Assembly (NCBI GenBank): GCA_902769705.1
Contig: CACXPX010000019.1
Location: 1 to 64,000 of the forward strand
Direction of reading: 5' to 3'
DNA length: 64,000 nucleotides
Origin: an uncultured Prevotellaceae bacterium
Lineage (GTDB): Bacteria; Bacteroidota; Bacteroidia; Bacteroidales; Bacteroidaceae
Shown: in pieces, positions 26,154 through 34,366 of the stretch
Position numbering within the stretch: position 1 is the first letter of the stretch
Layout: each line of letters opens with the position of its first letter
Notes under the pieces: model-generated
Database searches by the model: none
Told to the model about the DNA's origin: nothing
Seen by the model: the letters and a program-made list of their open reading frames with translations, nothing else
Made by a program: the position numbers and the translations under genes

Positions 26154-28397
26154 TTATTCCAAGTCGCTCCATTTGGGCGGTTCAACTCCAAGCAGATGTT
26201 TCACAAAGAAATCGAAACGTTTGTGCTCGCCATATCGTTCGCCCATCGTGTGATGAACACCAGGCAGCACAACAAGTTCGAATTCTTTGTTGGCTTTGAC
26301 GAGTGCGTCAACCACCTGCATGGTGCTGGCCGGGTCAACATTGTCGTCCAATTCTCCAACAACGAGCATCAACGGGCGCTCCAACTTGGCTGCGTGATAG
26401 ACATTGCTCGATTCCACATAACTCGAATCAACGGGATAGCCCATCCATTGTTCGTTCCACCAAATCTTGTCCATACGGTTGTCGTGACATCCGCAAGAGC
26501 TATAAGCAGCTTTGTAGAAATCGCCATGCAACAGAACGGCGGTCAAAGATTCCTGTCCGCCAGCCGATGCTCCGAAGATTCCCACGCGGTCGATGTCCAT
26601 ATAAGGGTATTGGCGGGCGGCAGCGCGAATCCATTCAATTCGGTCGGGGAAACCAGCATCTTTCAAGTTCTTGTAGCAAGTCTCCTCAAATTGTTTTCCA
26701 CGCCACGAAGTTCCCATTCCATCGAGTTGAACAACGATGAATCCAAGTTCGGCCAAAGCGGTCATATTCCCATTAAAAGCGGAGAAGGATTTCGGTGTGT
26801 AAGCATCTCCAGGACCCGCATAGATGTATTCGATGATGGGGTATTTGCGTGAAGGGTCGAAGTTGGTGGGCCGCTGGATGATACCCCACATGGGCGTTTT
26901 TCCGTCGCGACCTGGGGCGACAAACACTTCAGGTGCTCGCCAACCTTCTTTTTCCAGATTAGAAATGTTGGCAGTCTCTAACGTTTGAATGATTTTTCCA
27001 TCGCTCACTTGCCGTACAACGGTTACAGGAGCTTGGTCTACTTGTGAGTAGGTGTCTACAAAGAATCGGTGGTCAGCGGTGAATTGTGCAGTATGGTTTC
27101 CGGTTTCTGGTGTCAGACAAACCATGTTGCTGCCGTCTATACCTATTTTATAATAATGTATGAAATAGGGGTCTTCGTTGTTGTTGACACCGCTGGCTGA
27201 GAAATAGATGATGCCTAAGCTGTCGTCAACATGGATTACGCGCCGCACGCACCAAGCGCCTCTGGTGATAGGTGTTGGGGATTGGGTTTTCTTGCGGGCG
27301 TTCTTCTTGTTTTCCGTTTGAAGAGAATACAAGTAGAGATGGTTCCAATTGTCGCGCTCGCTCATCCAAATGAGATATTCGCCTTGGGGAAGATTGGCGA
27401 TGGAGCCAGTGTTCTTGAAATAATGGCGATAAGTGCGATTGTAGTTCACAAACTTGTCGGATTGTTCTTGGACAATGGTTCGCAGGGCACCTGTCTGCGC
27501 ATTCATAGCCAATACGCGATAAACCTTGTGTCCGCGGGCGTTGTACTCCATTCTAACTTCTCGGCTGTCGTCGGTCCATTCGAACCATCCCAACTCATAT
27601 TGGTTGGAACATAACGTGGTGTCTGCCATCAGGCGAGTGATGGGAGTAGGCTGTTGAGAGTTGGAGTCTCCAATAACGAAGATACAGGGTATGCGTTGTG
27701 GAAGTTCATCGCCAGGTTTCGCATATTCTTGTTTGTGAAGAATAGGCTGTTCTGCATATTTCGGTGCCGACTCAACATAATAGACAAACCGTTTTTCAAC
27801 AGCACGCCGCTTGCATACAAATATCTTTCGGCTGTCAGGGCTCCATAGTATGCGATTGGAATAATAGTTGCCGATGGTCCCGTCTTGTGTGAGTTGTCGT
27901 TTTTCTGTGTAGGGCTTGCCAATTTCGTGAAGAACCAGATTGTGGTCTTCAATATAGGCGTCCCACTTCCCATCAGGCGATCTCACAGGACGTCCGCCGT
28001 CTTCCTCATCCACTTCCATCCAATGGCGTTGGGGTGGGGTGAATGCTGGATGCTGGGCAGTAGGCGCAGGGCGTTGTGGGATTCCACGTGCGCTCGCAAA
28101 CTCTTCACGCGATGAATATACATTTTTCTCGTTGGTCTCGGCATTATAGGCTACCCATCGCCAACCTTCAGGGGTGTTGACCGAATAGGTGAGCTCACAG
28201 CCACTCCCCCCGCCCTCCCCCGTAGGGAGGGAGCTCCATCTGAGGTTTTGGGGAATACCAAACACGTTGTCTGAGCCGAACTTCTTTTGCAAAGAATAGG
28301 CACGGAGGTAGTCATCGATAGTGCCTTGGGCACCGGCTGTCAGGATGGAACCTGTAGCCATGAGCCCAAGGCACATATAAGCAATTGTTTTTCTCAT
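26154..28397 (-). CDS. S9 family peptidase (dipeptidyl peptidase IV type)
   Basis: The 747-residue secreted protein (signal MRKTIAYMCLGLMATGSILTAG) has an N-terminal beta-propeller domain and a C-terminal alpha/beta hydrolase domain with nucleophile Ser611 in GASAGG, Asp in GELDDNVDP and His in PGVHHTMGERYGEHKR. DPP IV-type enzymes remove Xaa-Pro or Xaa-Ala dipeptides. GASAGG replaces the usual GWSYGG, which places it in a side branch. It starts 11 bp after the M60 peptidase gene, so both probably act on the same extracellular proteins. A G-rich repeat at 28198-28235 is read in frame as LPTGEGGGSG. Confidence 0.88.
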   Translation of the reverse strand: MRKTIAYMCLGLMATGSILTAGAQGTIDDYLRAYSLQKKFGSDNVFGIPQNLRWSSLPTGEGGGSGCELTYSVNTPEGWRWVAYNAETNEKNVYSSREEFASARGIPQRPAPTAQHPAFTPPQRHWMEVDEEDGGRPVRSPDGKWDAYIEDHNLVLHEIGKPYTEKRQLTQDGTIGNYYSNRILWSPDSRKIFVCKRRAVEKRFVYYVESAPKYAEQPILHKQEYAKPGDELPQRIPCIFVIGDSNSQQPTPITRLMADTTLCSNQYELGWFEWTDDSREVRMEYNARGHKVYRVLAMNAQTGALRTIVQEQSDKFVNYNRTYRHYFKNTGSIANLPQGEYLIWMSERDNWNHLYLYSLQTENKKNARKKTQSPTPITRGAWCVRRVIHVDDSLGIIYFSASGVNNNEDPYFIHYYKIGIDGSNMVCLTPETGNHTAQFTADHRFFVDTYSQVDQAPVTVVRQVSDGKIIQTLETANISNLEKEGWRAPEVFVAPGRDGKTPMWGIIQRPTNFDPSRKYPIIEYIYAGPGDAYTPKSFSAFNGNMTALAELGFIVVQLDGMGTSWRGKQFEETCYKNLKDAGFPDRIEWIRAAARQYPYMDIDRVGIFGASAGGQESLTAVLLHGDFYKAAYSSCGCHDNRMDKIWWNEQWMGYPVDSSYVESSNVYHAAKLERPLMLVVGELDDNVDPASTMQVVDALVKANKEFELVVLPGVHHTMGERYGEHKRFDFFVKHLLGVEPPKWSDLE
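28198..28235. repeat. GC-rich palindromic repeat inside the S9 peptidase gene
   Basis: CCCTCCCCCGTAGGGAGGG with a flanking C-run matches the dispersed repeat at 12725-12766 in reverse orientation. It encodes residues about 55-67 of the peptidase (SLPTGEGGGSGC) without breaking the frame. Confidence 0.65.
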
Positions 28398-28408
28398 TTT
28401 GTTGTTGG

Positions 28409-30952
28409 TTATTTCTGATAGCACTTCACCTTAGAACCGTCGTAGCTGACTGCCATAATATACGACGGCTTTTCTGAGGCTGTCCACACCACATCAGTGT
28501 ATGTTGCGGCTCCACTGGAAATTCCACGTCCGTAGTTTGTCATGTGTAGTAGATTTCCATCTGCATCGTAGGTCTCAAATCCTACTACGTTTGGCCAGTT
28601 CTGGTGCTGGATGCGAATATACGTTCCGTTGTTGGTGCAACCGCTGTTCAGGGTTCCTTCGGCCACAACAGCCTTGTTGGAGAACGCGTCTTTGTTGTTG
28701 ATGTTGATATAGACAAGTCCTGCCGGTGCTTCTGGGTAATTGGCTTCGGTGATTTCCTTTTCCAGATTGTTGAGCATCGTCTGCGTGATGGTCAGTTGTC
28801 GTGAACTGTAGTCGCTGATTTGCTGATTCACGGTTTTGAACATTCCCACTTGTTTGAAGTAAGGTATGAAATTAGTCTTTGTCACATGACACCATTGACG
28901 CATGAAATTCACTTGCTTCTGCCCATCGTTCATGCTGCTGAGGTCCATCGTTCGCATGATTTCGAAGAGGGCGGGATATGCATCGGGCGTGTTGCCAGCT
29001 TCGTGTGTGTAAACAAAGAGCTGCCAGAATGGGATGAGCGTGACAAATACATCGTTGTGAGCTGATGGGAGGAATTGTCCACCTTTCAGGATGCTGTATT
29101 CATAGAAGTCATAGTATCTGAATCCACCGTCTTCGTTCTCCAATCGATGGTATCCTGCAGGGCGTAACCGATGTTCTACATAAGCGGAATAGATGTTATT
29201 GGTGACTTCCGTGAGTCCTACCCACAACACACCGTTGGTTTGATTGACGTGGCCCAATTCGTGACCTGCACCCCAAAAATCGAATCGGCTGAGATCTTGG
29301 GAAACTGGTTGTTCAAGGGCGTTGATGGGAATGCAGAAACCATCATTGCTGGCATGATAGAGTCCACCGCTTTGCTTCACGGATATCATGGCCATGTGAT
29401 TTCCATAGAAGCGGTTGTATTTGTCTATGCCCATGACTTCGTGTTCATATTTCACGATGTTGTCATACAGTTCTACGAGTTCTTTACCCTTTGTGGGACA
29501 GTATTGTTTAAGGGCAGAAACGGGAATGGCTCCTTGAATGCGTTCGCCAACATAATCCATAATGTCACTCTTGGCGTTGGCAAGTAATTGTTGCCAGTCA
29601 GTGTTGGTGTCTCCGCGAGTGATGTCGAAATACCCATTGACGGTTCCATTGAAGAAATGGAGTTTTACCTTCGGTGCTGTTTGGAAGTTGGGAGTATAGT
29701 AGGAGATGTATCCGTTTCCTCTGTTCTGAGCCTTGATGATGTTGATTCCGTTGGCAAGTGCATAGGAACTGCTTTGCGGATCGGGATATTGGGAAGACGA
29801 GAAACCTCTGATGGTCAGTCCTACGGCATCATCACCTATGCCTTGTGCTATGACGATGTAGGTGTTGCCCTTCTCAAAGAAGATTCCAGTTGGATTCTCG
29901 TGGTCGTTGTAGCGATAGCTGGTTTTCAATTCCGATTGCAGGTCTATGACAGGCCTGTAGGGCTTGAATTCGTTGATACGGAATTTGGTGTTGTAATCAG
30001 GGGTGTTATAGAGCAGATAAGCCATGCTTTTGATGGCATCGGATTGAAGTTGGTTGATGTCATCAATAGTGATGCCAGGCTTGAGTTGTGAGCAAAGTTC
30101 ATCGGCAAAGATGGCCTTTTGGCCTTCAGTTATTGCTTTGTTGGTTTGGTAGAACGCCATCTCAGCACAAGCTGCGAACCCTTCTCCGCTATCTCCAACT
30201 CCACTTTTCACGACGAATCTGACAGACGAGATGTTGTCGATTCCGTTTTCTCCAAATTGAATGCGGCTTGCGCTGCTGCTACCATTGAGGTCAACGGTTT
30301 TCAATTCTTTCCATGATACTTCTGTGCCAACTTTGTATTGGATGGTCACCACCTTGAAGTTGCCATTAGTGGCTCCATCTTGTCGGGGAGTATAGATGAC
30401 GTAATCCACATGAGAAGCCTCGTTGAGATTGTAGGTTAGCGTTACAGGGAAATGAGTGCCGTTGCCCCAAGGGGAGTGGTACATCGTTTGAAGGTTGCCA
30501 TCGTATGACTTGGATATTTCATTTCCACTCTGATATTGTGATGCCGTAGCGCTCTTGATGGCTATTTTTTGGTCTGCGCTGTTCGTGCTCATCGTGTTGG
30601 GTTGCTGTCCAACAGTAAAGGTTCGTTCAGCCTTTCCATCTTTAGATTTGAAAGTGACAGTTCCCCATCGGGTAGTGCCAAGATAGTTGTATTTGCCGAA
30701 TACAGAGATGTTCCCGGGAGTTGGCTGTTTGACATCCAGCCAATCAGCATTGCTGGTAATGTTGAAATCGCAGTTGGATGCCACGGCAACGGATGTGAAG
30801 TCTCCTTTATAATTCATCTCTGCAGAGTCGGTACTCAGGATAATGGATGGCAGATTTTCCTTTCCATCATCAAATCGCAAGGACTGTGCGTTGCCGTATG
30901 CCGTTGCAAGTATGAAGAATGCAATTGCAGTAAATATTCTATTGTTTTTCAT
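28409..30952 (-). CDS. M60-like (enhancin/mucinase) metallopeptidase with BACON and F5/8-type domains
   Basis: The 847-residue secreted protein has a signal peptide (residues 1-22), a BACON domain (about 45-120, SNADWLDVKQPTPGN), an F5/8 type C carbohydrate-binding domain (about 135-265), and a peptidase M60 domain with zinc motif His564-Glu565-x-x-His568 (GHELGHVNQ) and Glu582. M60 proteins of Bacteroides cleave O-glycosylated mucins. BACON and F5/8 domains fit mucin or glycan binding. It lies 21 bp after the LRR protein and 11 bp before the S9 peptidase in one leftward operon. Confidence 0.9.
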   Translation of the reverse strand: MKNNRIFTAIAFFILATAYGNAQSLRFDDGKENLPSIILSTDSAEMNYKGDFTSVAVASNCDFNITSNADWLDVKQPTPGNISVFGKYNYLGTTRWGTVTFKSKDGKAERTFTVGQQPNTMSTNSADQKIAIKSATASQYQSGNEISKSYDGNLQTMYHSPWGNGTHFPVTLTYNLNEASHVDYVIYTPRQDGATNGNFKVVTIQYKVGTEVSWKELKTVDLNGSSSASRIQFGENGIDNISSVRFVVKSGVGDSGEGFAACAEMAFYQTNKAITEGQKAIFADELCSQLKPGITIDDINQLQSDAIKSMAYLLYNTPDYNTKFRINEFKPYRPVIDLQSELKTSYRYNDHENPTGIFFEKGNTYIVIAQGIGDDAVGLTIRGFSSSQYPDPQSSSYALANGINIIKAQNRGNGYISYYTPNFQTAPKVKLHFFNGTVNGYFDITRGDTNTDWQQLLANAKSDIMDYVGERIQGAIPVSALKQYCPTKGKELVELYDNIVKYEHEVMGIDKYNRFYGNHMAMISVKQSGGLYHASNDGFCIPINALEQPVSQDLSRFDFWGAGHELGHVNQTNGVLWVGLTEVTNNIYSAYVEHRLRPAGYHRLENEDGGFRYYDFYEYSILKGGQFLPSAHNDVFVTLIPFWQLFVYTHEAGNTPDAYPALFEIMRTMDLSSMNDGQKQVNFMRQWCHVTKTNFIPYFKQVGMFKTVNQQISDYSSRQLTITQTMLNNLEKEITEANYPEAPAGLVYININNKDAFSNKAVVAEGTLNSGCTNNGTYIRIQHQNWPNVVGFETYDADGNLLHMTNYGRGISSGAATYTDVVWTASEKPSYIMAVSYDGSKVKCYQK

Positions 30953-30973
30953 ATTTCCTTGACTATTAAGTTT

Positions 30974-32308
30974 TTATTTGATGACCACTTTCTTTCCCTT
31001 CACGATGTAAATACCTTTTTGAGGTGCTTTTCCATCGATGCGGATACCCGAAAGCGTATATATCGGGGTGAGAGAGGAATTGTTATTATTCTCCAAAGAA
31101 AGAATGCCCGATGGAGAATTGACATTGAAAGGTTCGGAGGTCAGGGTAACATCGGGATAATATCTGGAAGTTGCCATCAGTTTGATGTCGTTGAATTGCT
31201 TGTTAAAGGTGACTTTACCAGCTGAATAGTTGTAGTCGTCCCCACTAACAAGTTGGGTGCCATTGGCATCGATGAACGAAACTTCGGTTTGCACCACCTT
31301 GTTCCATCCGTTGTAAATCAGCAGTTGTTTCCAATCGTAGGTCTCATTTGCATTCAGGTTTTCCTCTATCTTAAAGGGACGTTGTGGAGTGATGGTGGCA
31401 TCGAGTGTATAGACTCTTTGTCTTGGCTCGTAGATGGTGGGCAAAGAATTGAAGAACAAGGCGTTGTTGTTCAAGCCTGCATACTTGATGGTTGAGCTGC
31501 AATCTGGTTCCCAACGTATTAGATTCAGTTCGTTGTCGCTGGCAATGATGACTTCCAATTTCCGCGCGCTTGTGATGTCAAGTGTATCCAATTTGTTGTT
31601 ACTGATAAAGAGTTCAGCCAGCGCTGCTGAGTTGAGGGAAAGGTTTGCCAATTTATTGTTGCTGGCAACCATTCTCTTCAGGTTTTTGCTCTTTTCGAGG
31701 TTTAGTTCTTCAAGTAGGTTGTCTTGTGCAATGAGAACCTTGAGTTTCTCCATAGAGGCACCGTACTTCATTTCGTTCATTTCATTATTTGCGCAAACGA
31801 GCGAGGTCAGTTCTTTTACGCCAGTCAGACCATTTGATGTCAGTTGGTTTCCAGCACAATTAAGATTGCTGACAACTTTGCTTCCTAAGCGCAATGAGGT
31901 GAGTTGGTTGTCTTGGCAATCGAGTGTCGTGAGTTTTGTTGCCGGGCTTAAATCAAGTTCCGTTAGTTCGTTGCCTTGGCAATAGAGTCTCTGCAGAGAT
32001 GCCCTAATGCCAATGACAGAAAGACTGGTCAGCCCGTTGTTTGCCAGATAAAGTGAAGTGATGTCCTCGTCAGAGCTGATAGTGAATTCGGTTGATTTAA
32101 CTGTGAATTCTTTTGGCATTGCATCAGATTGGAAGGTCTCTTTCGTTCCATCCGCCCATGTTATGGATGCTGTGATGTTTGCATCCAAAGCAACTGTTAT
32201 GGTTTGCCCCACAGCTTTGCTGGTAGACAATTTCACCTCACCAGCAAATGAGGGGATGTTGGCCAATCCCAATATTATGGCCAATATGAATCGATAGATT
32301 GTAGTCAT
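30974..32308 (-). CDS. Secreted leucine-rich repeat protein with C-terminal sorting-like tail
   Basis: The 444-residue protein has a signal peptide (MTTIYRFILAIILGLANIPS) and about ten internalin-like leucine-rich repeats (LYLANNGLTSLSV, LTTLDCQDNQLTSLRLG, VLIAQDNLLEELNLE), then a beta-rich region, and ends IYTLSGIRIDG...KGIYIVKGKKVVIK. This tail matches those of the giant secreted proteins at 12928 and 16766. A binding or adhesin role is likely. It heads the LRR-M60-S9 run and lies only 33 bp after the pantothenate kinase gene, so it may be transcribed from the promoter at 33197. Confidence 0.85.
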   Translation of the reverse strand: MTTIYRFILAIILGLANIPSFAGEVKLSTSKAVGQTITVALDANITASITWADGTKETFQSDAMPKEFTVKSTEFTISSDEDITSLYLANNGLTSLSVIGIRASLQRLYCQGNELTELDLSPATKLTTLDCQDNQLTSLRLGSKVVSNLNCAGNQLTSNGLTGVKELTSLVCANNEMNEMKYGASMEKLKVLIAQDNLLEELNLEKSKNLKRMVASNNKLANLSLNSAALAELFISNNKLDTLDITSARKLEVIIASDNELNLIRWEPDCSSTIKYAGLNNNALFFNSLPTIYEPRQRVYTLDATITPQRPFKIEENLNANETYDWKQLLIYNGWNKVVQTEVSFIDANGTQLVSGDDYNYSAGKVTFNKQFNDIKLMATSRYYPDVTLTSEPFNVNSPSGILSLENNNNSSLTPIYTLSGIRIDGKAPQKGIYIVKGKKVVIK

Positions 32309-32341
32309 AAGGTTATCAAGTTAGGTTTTATAGATTCTTGT

Positions 32342-33169
32342 CTATTTGTTATTCAGGTAGAAGAGTGCGGCTCCAATAGCCGTGCAGAATTCACTGTATG
32401 ACGGGATATGGAATTTCACTCCATAGAGCTTTTCGGTTGCTGGGAACACACGCTTGCATAGAGGAAGGCGTGTGAGGTTGCCTATCATCACGAAGTCTTT
32501 GATATCGCTGCCCATTGCTGAAAGAATGGAAGCCGAGCAGATGCTTTGCAATACCATCCACATCACTCCCAATGCAATATCTTCGCGTGATGCGTCGCTG
32601 GTGGCATTTCCAAACAAAGAGGCAATAGCATCCATTGGAAGACCAGGAAGAGGTTTAGCTGAAATGTCACCAATGAGTACATTGATGCGCGAGATGTCTC
32701 CATGCTCAGCCAATTCAGCCACTTGGTGTATATCGTCGGTTTTAAGCATGATGCGCGACAAACCAGCCAGCGTACCGCCTCCGATGCCGATTCCACCTAT
32801 GTGGCGGATATCAGTTCCATTGCACTTCACGAGCGATGTGCCAGTGCCCATACTCACAACAATCATGCGGTCGAGCTTGGTTTCATAGCGTGCGCCCAAT
32901 CCGTCAGCAAGGAACTCTTCGGCTTTGGCGGTGGGCAATCCATAAATGGATGATTCCACGTAGGCGCTGCCCACACCTGTAAGCATCACCTGTTCCACAT
33001 CGCTCAGGCTGACTTGATTGTCGTAAAGATACTTGCCAAAAGCCCCATAAAGTGATGTAATAGGGTCGGTGGCTTTTATTCGAATGGGCGATGTAACAAT
33101 GCCCGTCTCGTTGATGCCCACAATCTTAGTTGTACTGATGCCGACATCGATTCCAATGACTACTCCCAT
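32342..33169 (-). CDS. coaW: Type II pantothenate kinase
   Basis: Pantothenate kinase phosphorylates vitamin B5 in the first step of CoA synthesis. The 275-residue protein has the ASKHA-type ATP-binding motifs of type II PanK: GIDVGISTTKIVGI at the N-terminus, SMGTGTSLV and GGIGIGGGTLAGLSRIML. Start 33169 (MGVVIGID) is used; a longer frame to 33274 crosses the promoter box at 33197-33204. Type II enzymes are unusual in bacteria outside Staphylococcus and Bacteroidetes. The gene is divergent from the Nudix gene and may share its mRNA with the surface-protein genes that follow. Confidence 0.88.
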   Translation of the reverse strand: MGVVIGIDVGISTTKIVGINETGIVTSPIRIKATDPITSLYGAFGKYLYDNQVSLSDVEQVMLTGVGSAYVESSIYGLPTAKAEEFLADGLGARYETKLDRMIVVSMGTGTSLVKCNGTDIRHIGGIGIGGGTLAGLSRIMLKTDDIHQVAELAEHGDISRINVLIGDISAKPLPGLPMDAIASLFGNATSDASREDIALGVMWMVLQSICSASILSAMGSDIKDFVMIGNLTRLPLCKRVFPATEKLYGVKFHIPSYSEFCTAIGAALFYLNNK

Positions 33170-33196
33170 AGTTTTCCGAATGGTTGGTATTTTTTG

Positions 33197-33204
33197 CAAA
33201 AATA
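33197..33204 (-). promoter_or_regulatory. -7 promoter box of coaW (and perhaps the LRR-M60-S9 run)
   Basis: On the minus strand this reads TATTTTTG, 27 nt before the coaW start. No other promoter box is obvious in the 33 bp before the LRR gene. Confidence 0.5.
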
Positions 33205-33247
33205 CAAAAAAAATGGTAATGATGTGCTTCGTATGTAAAATAATTTG

Positions 33248-33255
33248 TATATTTG
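33248..33255 (+). promoter_or_regulatory. -7 promoter box of the Nudix gene
   Basis: TATATTTG lies 21 bp before the ATG at 33277, giving a short leader, and rules out the longer frame starting at 33253. Confidence 0.55.
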
Positions 33256-33276
33256 TGCAATAAAACAACATCAATC

Positions 33277-33687
33277 ATGAAAAAGCAATCAGAAGAAACT
33301 CCAAGAGAGGCCATTAATGTGGTGGCAGCCGTTGTGAAAGAAGGCGACAAATACTTGTGCATGCAGCGTACACGCTCGCGCCGCAAATATATTTCCGAAC
33401 ATTGGGAATTCCCAGGTGGAAAGGTGGAGGAGGGCGAGAGCGATCATGAAGCTCTTGTCCGCGAAATCAAGGAAGAGATGGATTGGGACATCTATGTGGG
33501 TCGGCGTATCGGAACTGTGGAGCACGCTTATCGTGATTTCGATATTCGGCTGACAGCTTACTGGTGTCGTGGTGGCGAGGGTGAGTTCAAACTCTTGCAA
33601 CATCTCGATGCAAAATGGCTAACGCGTGAAGAGATGGAAAGCCTGAAATGGACAGAGGCCGACCGCAAGATGCTGGAATTGATTTAG
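33277..33687 (+). CDS. Nudix hydrolase (MutT/NudG-like)
   Basis: The 136-residue enzyme carries a Nudix box, GGKVEEGESDHEALVREIKE followed by EMDWDI, and belongs to the small MutT/NudG type that hydrolyses damaged nucleotides such as 8-oxo-dGTP or modified CTP. The usual Gly after the EExx core is replaced by Asp (EEMDW), as in several Bacteroidetes members. The N-terminus (AINVVAAVVKEGDKYL) and WEFPGGK are typical. It is monocistronic with its own terminator. Substrate is inferred. Confidence 0.9.
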   Translation: MKKQSEETPREAINVVAAVVKEGDKYLCMQRTRSRRKYISEHWEFPGGKVEEGESDHEALVREIKEEMDWDIYVGRRIGTVEHAYRDFDIRLTAYWCRGGEGEFKLLQHLDAKWLTREEMESLKWTEADRKMLELI

Positions 33688-33712
33688 AAGTCTTTGCTTT
33701 GACAAGATGAAA

Positions 33713-33752
33713 GCTATGTTTTCCATGATTGAAAGCATAGCTTTTATTTATC
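33713..33752 (+). terminator. Terminator after the Nudix gene
   Basis: AAGCTATG and CATAGCTT form an 8-bp stem around a 17-nt loop, followed by TTATTTAT. Confidence 0.65.
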
Positions 33753-33770
33753 AAGAACTATGATATCATA

Positions 33771-33846
33771 AAAAAGGAAGCGCGGCAAACGGGGGAGCGT
33801 CTGCCGCGCGGGGGAGTGTGTGATGGGAAATCACACACGGGGGAGG
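33771..33846 (-). terminator. Double hairpin with GGGGGAG spacers, terminator of the DUF1573 gene
   Basis: Two hairpins lie in tandem: GTGTGTGAT/ATCACACAC (33816-33838) and GCGCGGCA/TGCCGCGC (33780-33809). On the minus strand the second is followed by TTCCTTTTTT, a good intrinsic terminator. The motif GGGGGAG occurs three times on the plus strand, once in the loop of one hairpin and at the flanks of the other. Confidence 0.7.
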
Positions 33847-33858
33847 AAAATTTCACTT

Positions 33859-34251
33859 TTAGTTTGCTTCAGTCATTTCGCCTTCAATATAGAGGCGCGT
33901 CAGTTCAGGATTGCCGTTTGTGCGTACGGTGACGGTCTTCTTGAAGTGTCCGGGGAACTTGCCTTTTCCGTTGTAGGTCACTTTGATTTCTCCCTTTTCA
34001 CCCGGCATGATGGGCTTTTTGGTGTAATTGGGAACGGTGCAACCACAACTGGCTACAGCCTGGTTGATGATGAGCGGAGCCTCGCCAGCGTTGGTGAAAG
34101 TGAAAGTGCATTCCTGAACGGGGTCCGACTCAGAGAACGTTCCAAAGTTATGAGTAACTTTGTCGAACTTGACAGAAGCTTGTTTCTCTTGTGCCGAAGC
34201 TATGCCAACAAATGCGATGAGCATGATGGCTACAAACAGTATTTTCTTCAT
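33859..34251 (-). CDS. Secreted DUF1573 domain protein
   Basis: The 130-residue protein has a signal peptide (MKKILFVAIMLIAFVGIASA, cleavage before QE) and one DUF1573 domain (THNFGTFSESDPVQ, NAGEAPLIINQAVASCGCTVP, PIMPGEKGEIKVTYNGKGKFPG). The conserved SCGCT motif is present. DUF1573 is an Ig-like domain common in exported Bacteroidetes proteins; function unknown. Promoter box CAAAGATA (34283-34290, TATCTTTG on the minus strand) lies about 30 bp upstream, and the gene ends at the double hairpin. Confidence 0.9.
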   Translation of the reverse strand: MKKILFVAIMLIAFVGIASAQEKQASVKFDKVTHNFGTFSESDPVQECTFTFTNAGEAPLIINQAVASCGCTVPNYTKKPIMPGEKGEIKVTYNGKGKFPGHFKKTVTVRTNGNPELTRLYIEGEMTEAN

Positions 34252-34282
34252 ATTCGTTTAATGTTGGTTTAATAATATGATG

Positions 34283-34290
34283 CAAAGATA
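34283..34290 (-). promoter_or_regulatory. -7 promoter box of the DUF1573 gene
   Basis: TATCTTTG on the minus strand, 31 nt before the start codon at 34251. Confidence 0.55.
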
Positions 34291-34366
34291 CAATAATTGT
34301 TTATTGTGAGTATCAGTTTATGCCGTTTTTTAAGAATCTTTATAACGTCTCACAACCAACCTCAAC

